Source: Entophlyctis helioformis
Taxonomy: Eukaryota > Chytridiomycota > Chytridiomycetes > Chytridiales > Chytriomycetaceae
Direction: 5' to 3'
Assembly (NCBI GenBank): GCA_025526915.1
Contig: JAHLKH010000015.1
Span: forward strand, 1-64,000
DNA: 64,000 nt
The notes beneath the pieces are model-generated. The model was given only the letters and a program-made list of their open reading frames with translations. It did no database searches and was not told where the DNA came from. Of the stretch, positions 1 to 11,189 are shown in pieces. Numbering within the stretch: position 1 is the first letter of the stretch; each line of letters starts with the position of its first letter. Position numbers and translations under genes: made by a program.

Positions 1-3000
1 GCGCTGCTTCACGATCCTAAGGAGGCAGATGCATTTGCCAATCGCGTCAAGAATGCATATGTTGCTGACCTGCTGTCGCTGGATGGTGGTGTGGCTCTTG
101 CCAAGAGCTTCCTCAATGCCTTTGGCGTTTTCGTCTACCATGATGAGTCAGGGACTTTTGCCAACACGGTCACATTCCCAACCAGCGACAGCAGTCAATC
201 TGGCAATGTGCCAAAGAAGAGGCAAGTCCTTGCATGACTGGTCATGGCATGGTGGCATAGATCCGTTTGCAATGCATGGCACTCTAAACTGGACCATCTC
301 TCACCACATGGCAACGACAACAGCGTGGCTGTTGGACGCGACCACCATGCATCAAGCAAAGTATGTATGCATGCATGTGATCTCTTGGTGTGTCCTGCAT
401 GACTGACTCTGTGCTTCTGTCTTTGATCCAACCACTGGATCGCGATGCAGGTGCCAGCCTAACATGACAGCTGCCTTGTGATCCATCCCAAGGCGCAGCG
501 AGGCAAGCAAAACCCCAACATCATCCATCTCATGCAGGACGACATCAGGCCACTTGTCAGGAACATTGTCAAGGAACAGCAGCTCAGTCTTATGCTGGAC
601 AAGGTCAAGGACTGCCCCACCGCACTCGACTGCGTCCTCTGACATGTGGCCCGATCGCATCACTCACATCACCAATGGGGTCAAAGGCCGCAACATTCTC
701 GCAAAGATCAGCAGGTTGGCAAGTGTGCAACTGTTGGAGATTGTCCGCAAGCAGGCTCGTGAAGCGGAAGAGCGGGCAAAGCTTGGCCCAAAGGATCGGG
801 CTATTTGGGATGGACATGTAAGTTGCTGCATGTCTCTGATGCATGTGCACTCCTCGCCTGGACGTGTCAAACTCAATCCACTGCTCATTGTACAGGGCGC
901 CGCTGAAAGGATGAAGAAGCAGTTGGGCAAGATTGTCAATCCTCTGTGCAAATCACACCGCCACCTATCGACGCCAAGTATGCGTTGCTTGTATTGGGAT
1001 CATGCCAACTCATGTACTGACAGCACCTTCTTTGCTGAACGGTGCTATTCCAGAAACAGATGCACAGAAAGACTCACAGCAAGGCACACAGCAAGGCACG
1101 CAGCAAGTCAAGCATCAAGGCAAGGCCATCACCCAAGGCAGTTCCCCATTGACCGCTGCCGACATCTGCAACAAGGCCGCGGACAGGCTGAACAAACTGA
1201 GAAGCATCACAGATGGCCAACCAGTGACACGCCACGAGCAGCTGAAAGAGGTCATTGACTTGCTAGAGTCCATCATCAAGCAAGCCACAGTACGTCTCCA
1301 TCTTCACTGGCTGTGTGTGCATGCAATGACTTGGCATGATTGCTCATTGTTCCACTTGACAGGAGGCTCAACTGCCCAAGCTGCCCAAGCAAGAACCGCC
1401 ATCCGCCGACGGCCAGGCTGGTCAAGCAGACTGCAAGATCTTGTATCTCAATCAAGATGCAGACATCCGGACGACGGTCAGTTCTGGTGTTCCATTGTTG
1501 CTTGCATATGCATTGTGTGCACTCGGAATGCATTGCTGATGGTGCATCCAACCTCCACAGGCGCGACGCCAAATCACCAAGCAACAGGAGGCTGCGAACA
1601 AGCAGAAGCGCGAAAAGCAAGCTGCCAAGGCTGTGGCAGACAAGGCCATCGACAGGAACAAGGAGGGTGCACGCCGGCAAGACCGCCACACCCAACCAGT
1701 GGACCCGAAGCAGACGTGAGTGTTGTACACTGTGCCATGTGCCTTGGGCATGCTTGCTGACATGTGTGGGGTTTGCAGACGCAAAGATGGAGCACGAGTG
1801 GCACAAGGTCGGGTTGACAGAAAGGGGGGACGCCTCACGTCAGGGGCACCCATGACGCTCCCTGCGGCCATTGGCGGCAACAATCAACAAGCTGCTGTGC
1901 ACGCGCCCGGTCAACCTGCTGCCGACACGCCTAGTCAAGCCGCCACGGACGCAACCAATCAAGCCGCTGCAGACGCACCTGATCAACCTGGAGAGGATGC
2001 ATCTGATCATCGTCATATGAGAGTGCTGCTGGAGGTATGATTTAGGATTGCCATTCTGCCTGCATGCATGGCTTTGAATGTACTGACTCAGAGGTTGGCT
2101 TGCATGGTGCTCAGGACATGTTGTCAGGCGGCCCGCAGAGCGCCCCGATCTTTGGCGTTCATGCCATCAGGTCATCAACAAGTTGGACACGCCGCCAACT
2201 TATTGAGGACATTGTCGCGAGGATTCAATTGTTCACGGTCGGCGTGCGGCATGCCGGCCTTGTCGTCATTGGTGCTGTCGTCGAGGAACTTCTCGAGCTT
2301 GACCAGGATGCGCCTCTGCCACCGTCGTACCATGTCTACAAATGGCCTGATGGCAAGGCGACTCAGTATTGTTTCCTGGACGCTGATCTCAAGGACCTCA
2401 ATGACCTTGGCGACAAGGACATCATCAAGGGCCTTGGCGCTGTCACAAAAGCGGAGCTCTTGTCCGGTCAGTTCACGCTTCGCGAGGACATTGCCGCGCG
2501 GACCATGTACGGTGCAAGTCAGTATAATGGCAGCAGCAAGCACCCTCGCTTTGGCCATCGTGTGCGACTGGTCAAGGGAACAAGACTCGAGCGCGTCATG
2601 TTTGAAAAGGTTGAGACGCGCAAGTTGCCCAACGGCCAGCCACCAGCACCAGCAGCACCAACAGTGCCAACGCCCAATGAGCTGCTTGCGATGCTTGTCG
2701 CCAGTGAGTTGGGTGGCCAGACATCCACGGCCTGCATCCTGCGGCACCTCTCGTTTGTCCTAACGGGCGAGCAGATGGTCAAGCCGATGTCCATCATGCT
2801 CACGCTCAATGTGTGGCTTGTCACGGTTGTCCAGCTGCTGATCCATTGCAGCTGGACACCTGGCAGCATGACCGACCAAGCTGCACCACCAGCCGACACG
2901 ATCAAGGCTGACATGGACACTGGCAATGCGCAGCAGGCAGGCGCGATGCGGACCACCACGCGGATGGCCGAGATGAAGGCAGGCGCGCGTCGACCGGCCA

Positions 3001-5638
3001 AGAAGCAGCAGACTCATGGGCGGCATCCAGACATGTGGTGGTCGAGCTTGCACCCAGCTGATGCACAGCAGGCCGACACACAGCAGGCAGTGGTGCCTTA
3101 TCGGCTTGTCAACACCCTGTGCGCGCGTGCGACCAACCAGATCTTTGAAAACCTGGCGAGGGAGGTGAGCGCCACACTCGCCAAGCACTTCATCGAGAAC
3201 CGGTCAAAGCTGGCATTGGTCGCAGCCCAGAGAGCAATGCCTGCTGTGACTCCCAAGCAGATTGCAGCGTGGGTCGATGCCATATTCAAGCCACTCAAGA
3301 CCACCAAGGTTGCCAGGCATGCTGCTGCTCAAGACGCCATTCAGGACGCCGCTCAGGACACTGCTCAAGACGCCCCATTGCCGGCCATCAAGGACGACGC
3401 CATGGACGACGCCATGGACGCCACTCAGGATGTCGCTCCTCCTGCCCCAAGTCTCAAGCGGACCGCGTCACAGCTTCTGCTGGCCACCGATGGCAGCACA
3501 TCCAAGAGGCGAAAGGACGAGACTACTGCCCCTGTCGCCACAGATGCCATGCAAGACACACCACCAGCCGCACAGGACGGGGACGCCATCGAGATCCCAC
3601 AAGAGCTGAAACCAATTCAGGCGATTGTGCGCAGCATGTCAACATCGGACATTGGACGGTTCTACCAACTCCTCAAGCTCGCTGGCACTTCAGTGATGAA
3701 GCTATGCCCGCAGCCAGCAAGCCGTGACCCGTTCATCCTCGTCACTGAGGCCACGCTCTTTTGGGCGGTGGTGGGGCTGCAAAGCGATCGCATTGGCAAT
3801 GAGCACGATCCTGTCCTCCAAGCATTGCAAAAGGAGCTCCTGGCCGCAGTTGGTAAGTTGCATGTGTCTATGCCAATGCCAATGCTCTTTGATGCTGACA
3901 CTGCACTTTTATCCAAGACTACAAAGATGCCAAGTTGGAGCTTGGGACTGACGACAAGGTCATCCAAAGGGCTTTCAGCAATAGCAAGGAGCTGGCCATC
4001 CTCGACATCCTCCTGCCTGGCCTCCGCCCCAAGAATCGATGCCGTCCAACGCAGGCCGAGGGTGATGAGGCCGCGGTTGATTCTCAGCCTCTGGTGGCTT
4101 CAAAGCAAGTGATCAGACAAGGCAGCATCATGACGGATGGATACAGCATCTACCAGCTGGCACTGGACTGCCGCGCAAACCGTCCAGAGTCCCTCGCAGT
4201 ATGTGGCGTGCTTGAATGCGATGGTGCACACATGGATTCTGACTGCCGCCTTGATCTGCAGATCCCAACGCAGCGTCTTCAGGCGAGCAGCCGTGGCTTG
4301 TTGACGAGGCTGATGGCGAGCCCAATTACATTAACGGCGAATGTGAGTTGCTGTGCCAATCCAGACGCGCACTTGTTGTCCACACTGACTGACATGCCAT
4401 CCACAGCCACCAATCCAGCCGACTCATCAGCCACCAAGCCAAAAGCGACCAATCCTGTAAGTCACTTGCATGCTAAACTCGCGCATTGGTGCACATGCAT
4501 TGCACATTCCTCACTCATGCCATGGCATGACAGGGCAAGCTCAGCTTCTACGCCTCGCAGCGATTGCTCAACATTGTCAAAGCCAACAAGTTGTTCACCA
4601 ACAAGGGCTACCGGTTTGTGCGTATTGTCAGCTTTGATTGGGGCCAGCGGTACCTGTATGGCGCGTCCAGCATCTTGGTCGATCTCAGAGACTTTTCGTA
4701 TAAGCTCGAGTCCAACTATGTGCTCTCCTCTGGCATGGCACGAGCTGAGGGCATCTTTCAGCGGTGGTATGCATGCAATGACTCTGCCACGTGCACTCTT
4801 GACCAGATCAACTCACAGAGCCTGCCTCTTGTGCCAGGCTCAACAATCGATATGCCAAGGCGTCCGACGTCCACGAGGCCATTGCATTCAAGACAGCAAA
4901 GTATGCCGATCCAGGCGTCTCAGCAGGCGAGAGAGCCTTTTGGGATCTGCGCTGCCATGCGTACTGCACGCCATTCCTGAATGCATGGGTACGTTTTCTC
5001 TGTCTCTGGATGCCCATTGACATGGCCGCCATGCTGCTTGATCGCCTGCTGATCGCACTGCATGGCATGGCATGGCATGGCATTCCACAGAAGGTCAAGG
5101 CCAAGCGGTTCACCATGCGCAGCAACAGCATGTCAATTCGCGGAAACGCTCTTGAGGGCATCATGAATCTGGCAGGATCAAAGACTGGAGAGCGTGCATC
5201 TCATGCGTCTCAAGGCCTCCCTGTCGATCCAAAAAAGTCGGCAGAGGACAACATTCCCGTTGTCTGGGCATTTGGCATCGACTTTACAGGCCAAGGTGGC
5301 CGGCACGCTGTGTTTGAGAAGTTTCTCATCAGGCATCTGCGGTCGTCTGGATATGCCTATGTGCGTCTGATGCCACGCTGTCCATCCATCCATCCATCCA
5401 TCTGTGCACCAACTGACACAATCATGCACACACACAGATCTACCGCTGCAACAAGAATCTGACCAGCCAGATGTGTCCGCAGTGCAAGCAGCGGATCCCA
5501 GACAAGAACCGCACCAACCTGCGACGCTACGAGTGCACAGACTGCAAGACCGTCTACCACCGCGATGTGCTTGGTGCCACCAACATCGGAATGGTTGCAC
5601 TGGGGCATCTGCTCTTTGGACACGGCCGCTCTACTTGA
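1..5638 (+). CDS. Fanzor/TnpB-like RNA-guided nuclease family protein, large multi-exon, 5' end outside window
   Basis: Predicted exons: <1-221, 471-~817 (with an internal frame jump near 600-640), 896-977, 1024-1289, 1363-1476, 1561-1715, 1779-2034, 2115-3852, 3918-4198, 4291-4342, 4407-4456, 4534-4766, 4838-4988, 5091-5360, 5438-5638. All junctions I checked keep phase. The C-terminal exon carries a zinc ribbon CPQC...YECTDC followed by YHRDVLGATNIG, the arrangement around RuvC-III in TnpB/Fanzor. Upstream are a block containing SIMTDGYSIYQLALD, typical of the pre-RuvC part of Fanzors, and VSFDWGQRYLYGA, a plausible RuvC-I aspartate site. The family is known as OMEGA-like RNA-guided DNA endonucleases spread by transposons. 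About 1,000 residues upstream of the core are unrecognised and include acidic Ala/Gln/Asp repeats. The fusion of the first 2 kb with the Fanzor part is inferred from phase-compatible splicing and could instead be two genes. Confidence 0.75.
222..470 (+). other. GC-AG intron in the Fanzor-type gene
   Basis: The reading frame from base 1 leaves an exon ending AAG-AAG-AG, followed by the strong GC-type donor GCAAGT at 222. The acceptor CAG is at 468-470. Joining 221 to 471 keeps frame (phase 2, giving AGC) into an open frame that runs on to 639. No nearby GT donor gives an equally good join. Confidence 0.55.
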
Positions 5639-5993
5639 CGCACACGCCAGTCGATCCGCCTGTCAACAGCATCGCAGCAGTGTCCTCCACAGACACAGCA
5701 AGTCACTCCATGTGACTTCCAGCACCACCACCAGCACAATATGAATCGGGGAACCTCCCGATCGACCTAACGGGTCACTTTTTCTTACGAGAAAGGTAAG
5801 CCGCTCATGCCTCGCCCGCTTGTCGTCGCATGCTCGTTGCTGACTCGAACCTTCCATCGTGTGATGTGCTTGCTTGCATTCGTCGCTTCTCGGGTCGAAT
5901 CCAATTCCAAAACGCTTGGTAATTGTTTGAATGTCGGGCCATTTGCCGGCGGTTTGCCGGCATTCCCTCGCCCTATTGCCCACCCCTCGCAGC
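5639..5993. other. Intergenic 3' flank of the Fanzor-type gene with a hairpin cluster
   Basis: No convincing coding sequence. The stretch 5745-5796 holds three adjacent short hairpins: ATCGGG/CCCGAT at 5745-5762, GACC/GGTC at 5764-5776, and TTTCT-TACG-AGAAA at 5781-5794. Fanzor and TnpB guide RNAs are usually encoded at or just after the 3' end of the nuclease gene, so this is a candidate guide-RNA scaffold or element end. It could equally be 5' leader of the oxysterol-binding protein gene that starts at 5994. Confidence 0.35.
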
Positions 5994-8900
5994 ATGCCAA
6001 ACACGTTGCCCGCTGCTGCTGGCAGTGACAGCAACAGCAACAACAACGACGCTGCCACCGGTGCTAGGCCCATGTCGCACTCGCACTCGGCTCTGCGGCC
6101 GTCCGCCAGCACCCACGCCGCCTTGGCGCCGTTGGCCTCTGGCTCAAGAGCATCGGCCTCACAAGCACATCATGTGCCGCAGACGGCTGCTGCTGCTGCT
6201 GCTGCTGCTGCCTCCAAAGGTACACACACATGCTCTGTCGACATGGGGCCATGTCGTTCCATGCTGGCTGGCTGACTGACTGGCTGACCGACCGACCGAC
6301 CGGCTGGCTGGCTGACCGACCGACTGGCTGACCGACCGGTGCACCATCGCCGGTGCCACTTGTCAACACAGAGCACTCGCTGGAAGACTCGGTCAAGCAT
6401 CTGCAGCTTGTCAACGCACTGGGCACAAACGACCCCGAAGCTATCCTCAAAGCCATTGCACGCCTCTCTGCAACGACTGCCGCCGCCTCGGGCCCGTCAA
6501 CACCGTCGTTTGGCAGCCCACTGCACCTGGTCATCACGCTGTGTGCCAAGCCGATCGCCGAGCGCGTCATCACGACCTTTTGTGTTCCTCAAGGCGCATC
6601 TGGTGCACCATCTGCTGGTGCCACCCTCGTTGATCACAAGGACGCTGGGTCGGGCCCGCAGTCGTGGGTCAATGTCCGCAACTCTCCAGATGGCGAAACG
6701 CCGCTGCACATTGCTGCTCGTCTGGGCCGCGCCGATGTCGTCGACCTGCTTTTCCGCATCCCTTCCATCGACGACACCATCCGAACTGCCAGCGGCAAGA
6801 CGGCGGAAGAGCTTGCCAAGGACGAGCGAGTCATTGCCACTCTGTCCAGTACGTCCCGCTTTGACACTCGAGTCGAATGCATCGCCACCATCACATCCAC
6901 GCAGAGGGCCCTGTCTCGGCCCTTCGTGTTGGAGTGCACGCCGACTCAAACTTACCATCGGCTGGCTCGTGCAAACAGAGCATCGCGAGGAGTGCTGCGA
7001 CCTCGTGCTGACCAAAGTTCGGTCGCTGCTCAGCACCAATGCCACGCAGGCCGTCATTGACCTCTTTTCCAGCAACATCCGTGCCCGTTCTTATCTGGCG
7101 CTCGGCTGGATTGACATCAACGGCCCAATCGACGCTGCTACCGACCGCAGCATCCTCCATCTTGCTGCAAAGGCAGAAGACATGAACCTTGTCAACTGGG
7201 CTCTTTCGCATGGAGCTGACCCAAACGTCAAGGACAAGCGTGGCAAGAAGCCGTGGGAGGTGAGTTATGGCCTGCCATGCTGCCGTAGGCGTAACCGCGA
7301 ACTTTGTGTATCTGACGCCGTCACACTGCCGTCGCGTTGCCGTCCGTGTTCTTGTACAGCTGTGCAAGAAAGACAGAGTCAAGGAGCGACTCAAGAATGG
7401 TAACGATGCCGCGACTCTTGAGGTTTCTGTCCATTGACAGCCTTTTAACACTGCCATGCGTGCTCCCAGCACTCGCACAAGCTCCAATCCAGTCGCTCAA
7501 CTTAACTGCACAGGCAGTCGCGCCGAACGTGTTGGCTCCCCAAGGCGTGCACCGCGGCCCTCAAGAAGCACCCGTTTTAAAGGGCATGCTGTTCAAGTGG
7601 ACCAACTACACCTCAGGCTACAAGTCGCGATACTTTGTCCTCGAGAATGGCTCATTGTCGTATTACCACGACGCCACCGACTACCCGCATAGCTGCCGAG
7701 GCTCCATCTCAACCATTGCCGCCAACGTCACCATGCCCGACGCCAACGACAACAGCCGCTTTGACATTGTTGCGTCGGGGAACGTCAAGTACTCGATAAA
7801 GGCCCGCAGTCCTGCTGACGCCAAAAAGTGGGTCTGGTATCTCATGGAAAGCAAGCGCTTTATGACCGACCTGCGCAAGGCTCAGATGGCCGGCTCGCTT
7901 GGCAACGCCTCGCTTCCGACCGCGGCTTCGTATCCAACAACCGTGTCGCCCCGCACATCGGGCACGTCTTTAGCCGCCTTTGGCGCATTGGCTGCAACAG
8001 CTGGCTCGGCAGCGTCGTCGACCATGGCACTGTCGACATCAGGCATGGCGTTAGCGAGCCATGCAGCTGGAGGCGTCGCACCAATCCCTGCTGCTCTGTC
8101 GGCTCCAGCTCTTGCAGCAGACAAGTTCTGGGATCCTGCCGACGGAAACGATGATGATGATGATGATGATTTGCAGGACGCCACAGACGACGAGCCGCCT
8201 GTTGAAGACCCGCTGCTCAGCAAAGTCTCGTCCGCCCTCTCTCTCTTGAAGCTCAAGTCGTCCGACTCTGCCAGTGCAAGTACACGCCCGTCCACAACCA
8301 ACGCGCTCCCGGCCCCTAATGGTAGCCGAACATCCGCCGGAAACCGCCAGAGCCTTTCGGCAATGGCAAATGCTGCCACTTTCGGCCCGACAGAAACGGA
8401 GCTTACCGCGGGGGCTGCCTCTGCTTCTGATGCCGATGCCCCTCCGCAACGCCGCTCGATTCTGCTCAACGCTGATCACGTGCCGATCCTCGAAACCATG
8501 CGCGCCAAGTCACGCACCAATGTCCATACGCTGCTTTACTTGCTGGACGTGCAGCTCGAGGTCCAGGAGCGTGTTGTGCAAACATTGGTGGACAACCTGT
8601 CAGCATTACCCCCGTCACCAAACGCCGCACAAACCACGGCCGATCCAGAGTACCACAGCAGCTTGGTTCAGCTTCCATTGCTTCTCCAGGACTCGGTGCA
8701 GCACATCCAGCAGACAGCCAAGCGAATCGTACGGCTCTACGACTCGCGTGAAAAGATGTGGGGCAAGAGGCTACATCGCGAGGTCGAATCACGCAAGCGA
8801 TGGGAAGAGGTCGTCTCGTGCGTGGTTGGCATTGAAAACACGGCTCCGTTTGCTGCACCAGACATTCGCACAGATGCCGACGAGCATGGTTCAAGCACGC

Positions 8901-10834
8901 AACAGCGCGCATCCACGTCCGAGTCTTCTGCAATGTACGCTACGCCACAGCCGGCTGGCAACGCCAGCACCCCAACTTGGCCCAACCACTCGGCCAAGCC
9001 GTACGTACGACCAACGGAAGCAAGCCGCAAAGGCACACTTGAGTCGCCGAGCGCCTCGTCGTTTGGCGGAGACAGCGCCGGCAACTCTGCACATGCCCAT
9101 CAATCCAGTTTCGACGACATGGATGACATCCCCGATCAAGGTGATGACGACGATGGCGAAGACGATGTCTTTTACGACGCGCATGATGGCCAGACAACCG
9201 AGAGCTTTATCGAAACAGTCCTCGGCCTTTCATCCATGGATCAGCCTCGTCCCATGCCCACGTCGCTGGATCTGGTGCACTCGCCGACTTCGCCTGTTCT
9301 GGACTCGTCCAACTTTCCGAGCATGGACTCCCTTGTCGCCTCCTTTTCTGGGTACGATCCCATCGGCAAGGCGCGTCGCAGCCTCCCGCTGGATCCGTCA
9401 AAGCCAAAGCCGACCTTGGCTGTCTGGTCATTCCTCAAGTCGGCCATTGGAAAGGACATCTCCAAGGTTACGCTCCCCGTGTTCTTCAACGAGCCCCTGA
9501 GCATGCTCCAGCGGATGTGCGAGGACATTGAGTACATTGAGCTCCTCTCGCTTGCAGGGCGGATTGGCAGCAAATCTGGGCACCCGTCGACGTCTGCCAG
9601 CGATCCAACAGACATCCACAATGATCCTGCAGCGCTTGCGGCATCTTGTCTGCAGCTCGATCTGAACCATGCCGAAGGACTTGCAGGCGAGGACGCAAGC
9701 TTGCTGCGACTCATGCTGGTCGGCGCATTTGCCATGAGCAACTACTCGAGCACCGTTGGCCGCTCGAACAAGCCCTTCAATCCGATGCTGGGCGAGACGT
9801 TTGAGCTGGTGCGCAAAGACAAGCGGTTCCGGTACATTTCGGAGCAAGTCTGCCACCATCCGCCGATCAGCGCCTGCTACTGCGACTCGCCAGACTACAC
9901 ACTGTGGACCGAGGTCTATGTCAAGTCCAAGTTCTGGGGTCGATCGCTTGAGCTTCAACCCCTGGGGACCTGCCACGTCTCCCTGCCAGTCTTTGCGCGC
10001 GACCCCAAGTCTGGAGCCGCCATCGTCGCCGACTCGGAGCACTACAGCTGGAAAAAGGTCACCACATGTGTGAACAACATCATTGTCGGCAAGCTGTCGA
10101 TCGACCACAACGGCGACATGGTGATCCGCAACTGGCGCACGGGCGAGGAATGCGTCATTACGTTCAAACTGAAGGAATCGGGCGGCTGGTTTGGCGGCGG
10201 TGGCAGCAGCAGCAGCCGCGATGATGGCGGTGGCGGCGAGCTTGTTGGCCAAGTCAAAGATGCCACTGGGCGCGTCCGGTTCGAGCTCAAGGGCCGCTGG
10301 GATGACCAGCTGATGGCGATCCCCGTGTCGCCGCCACCGAGTGCGATGCTCCAGCGTCCGTTCCTGTTGTGGAAACGCACCCCGACACCAGGCAATGCGG
10401 CACAAAACTTCAACTTTACCGAATTCGCCATGACGCTCAACGAGATCAACCCGCAGCTAAGATCCCTCTTGCCGCTGACCGACTCGCGGCTCCGGCCAGA
10501 CCAGACGGCTATGGAGCGCGGCGAGTGGGATCTGGCTACCAAGTCCAAGGAGAAGCTCGAGCTGTACCAGCGGAACAAGCGCAAGGAAATCGTTGCGCAT
10601 TACAATGCAACCGGCATCTCGAATGGACCCAAACGAGATGTTGCAGCGATTGATATTGGCGAGGCTTGGTGGACGCCGCGGTGGTTTGTGCGCGAGATCG
10701 AGCCCGACACCATGGAGGAGCACTGGCGATTTACCGATGAGTACTGGACTTTGCGACAACGAGCAGCAGTCACCAACACCTGGCCAGAGTACGTGAGCGA
10801 CGTTTTTGGCTTGACGGATCCTGACATGGAATAG
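5994..10834 (+). CDS. Oxysterol-binding protein, Osh1/Osh2 type (ankyrin-PH-FFAT-ORD)
   Basis: Five exons (5994-6219, 6372-6848, 6979-7259, 7360-7399, 7470-10834) sum to exactly 1,463 codons including the stop. After an Ala-run N-terminus come ankyrin repeats (ETPLHIAARLGRADVVDLL; SILHLAAKAEDMNLVNWAL...GADPN), then a PH domain beginning LKGMLFKWTNYTSGYKSRYF. A FFAT-like motif DDVFYDAHDG within an acidic stretch would bind VAP proteins of the ER. The C-terminal lipid-binding domain carries the family signature EQVCHHPPISACYCDS. Domain order matches yeast Osh1/Osh2, which move sterol/PI4P at ER contacts with the nucleus-vacuole junction, Golgi or plasma membrane. The length of about 1,460 aa is slightly longer than yeast Osh1/2. 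A 7-Asp run and disordered Ser/Ala linkers separate PH from ORD. Intron 1 contains a tetranucleotide satellite. Confidence 0.95.
6253..6343. repeat. CTGG/CTGA/CCGA tetranucleotide microsatellite
   Basis: Interrupted tandem tetranucleotides (ctgg, ctga, ccga) inside intron 1 of the oxysterol-binding protein gene. Non-coding. A six-frame reading gives only Ser/Arg/Gln/Val repeats on the other strand. Confidence 0.85.
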
Positions 10835-11189
10835 TCTCAAGCGCAGCCAGATAGAGCTGTATGATGAATGGCAATGAACAAGTCGCAATATTGCCGATTC
10901 GCATTCTTGCTTTATGGTGTTTTCCATGCAAAGGCCCAGGTGCTTTGGAGACAAGTGGCATGGCACCGCTCATTGTTACCACACATGCAGTGCAAGCTGC
11001 CGGAACGTGGCCGTATAAGTGGACTGGCCATTTATCGCATGACCTCTGAGATCTGCGGCCCGGTGGACTGGTGGTCGCGATCTGCGCGTGGGATCTGGGA
11101 CCACAGCAGCGCATGCGTGCCTGTTGATGTCAGGGGGACGGCAAGCGAATTCCATCGTTTCATGTCAGTCAATGACCCACGAGTGGACG
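10835..11189. other. Convergent intergenic region
   Basis: Lies between the 3' ends of the oxysterol-binding protein gene (+) and the FAM72 gene (-). I see no gene, RNA or strong repeat in it. Confidence 0.6.

Noticed and set aside
5735..5800. tRNA or tRNA remnant on the minus strand
   Set aside because: The three hairpins loosely resemble cloverleaf arms, but loop sizes are wrong (4-6 nt), there is no acceptor stem and no intact B box.
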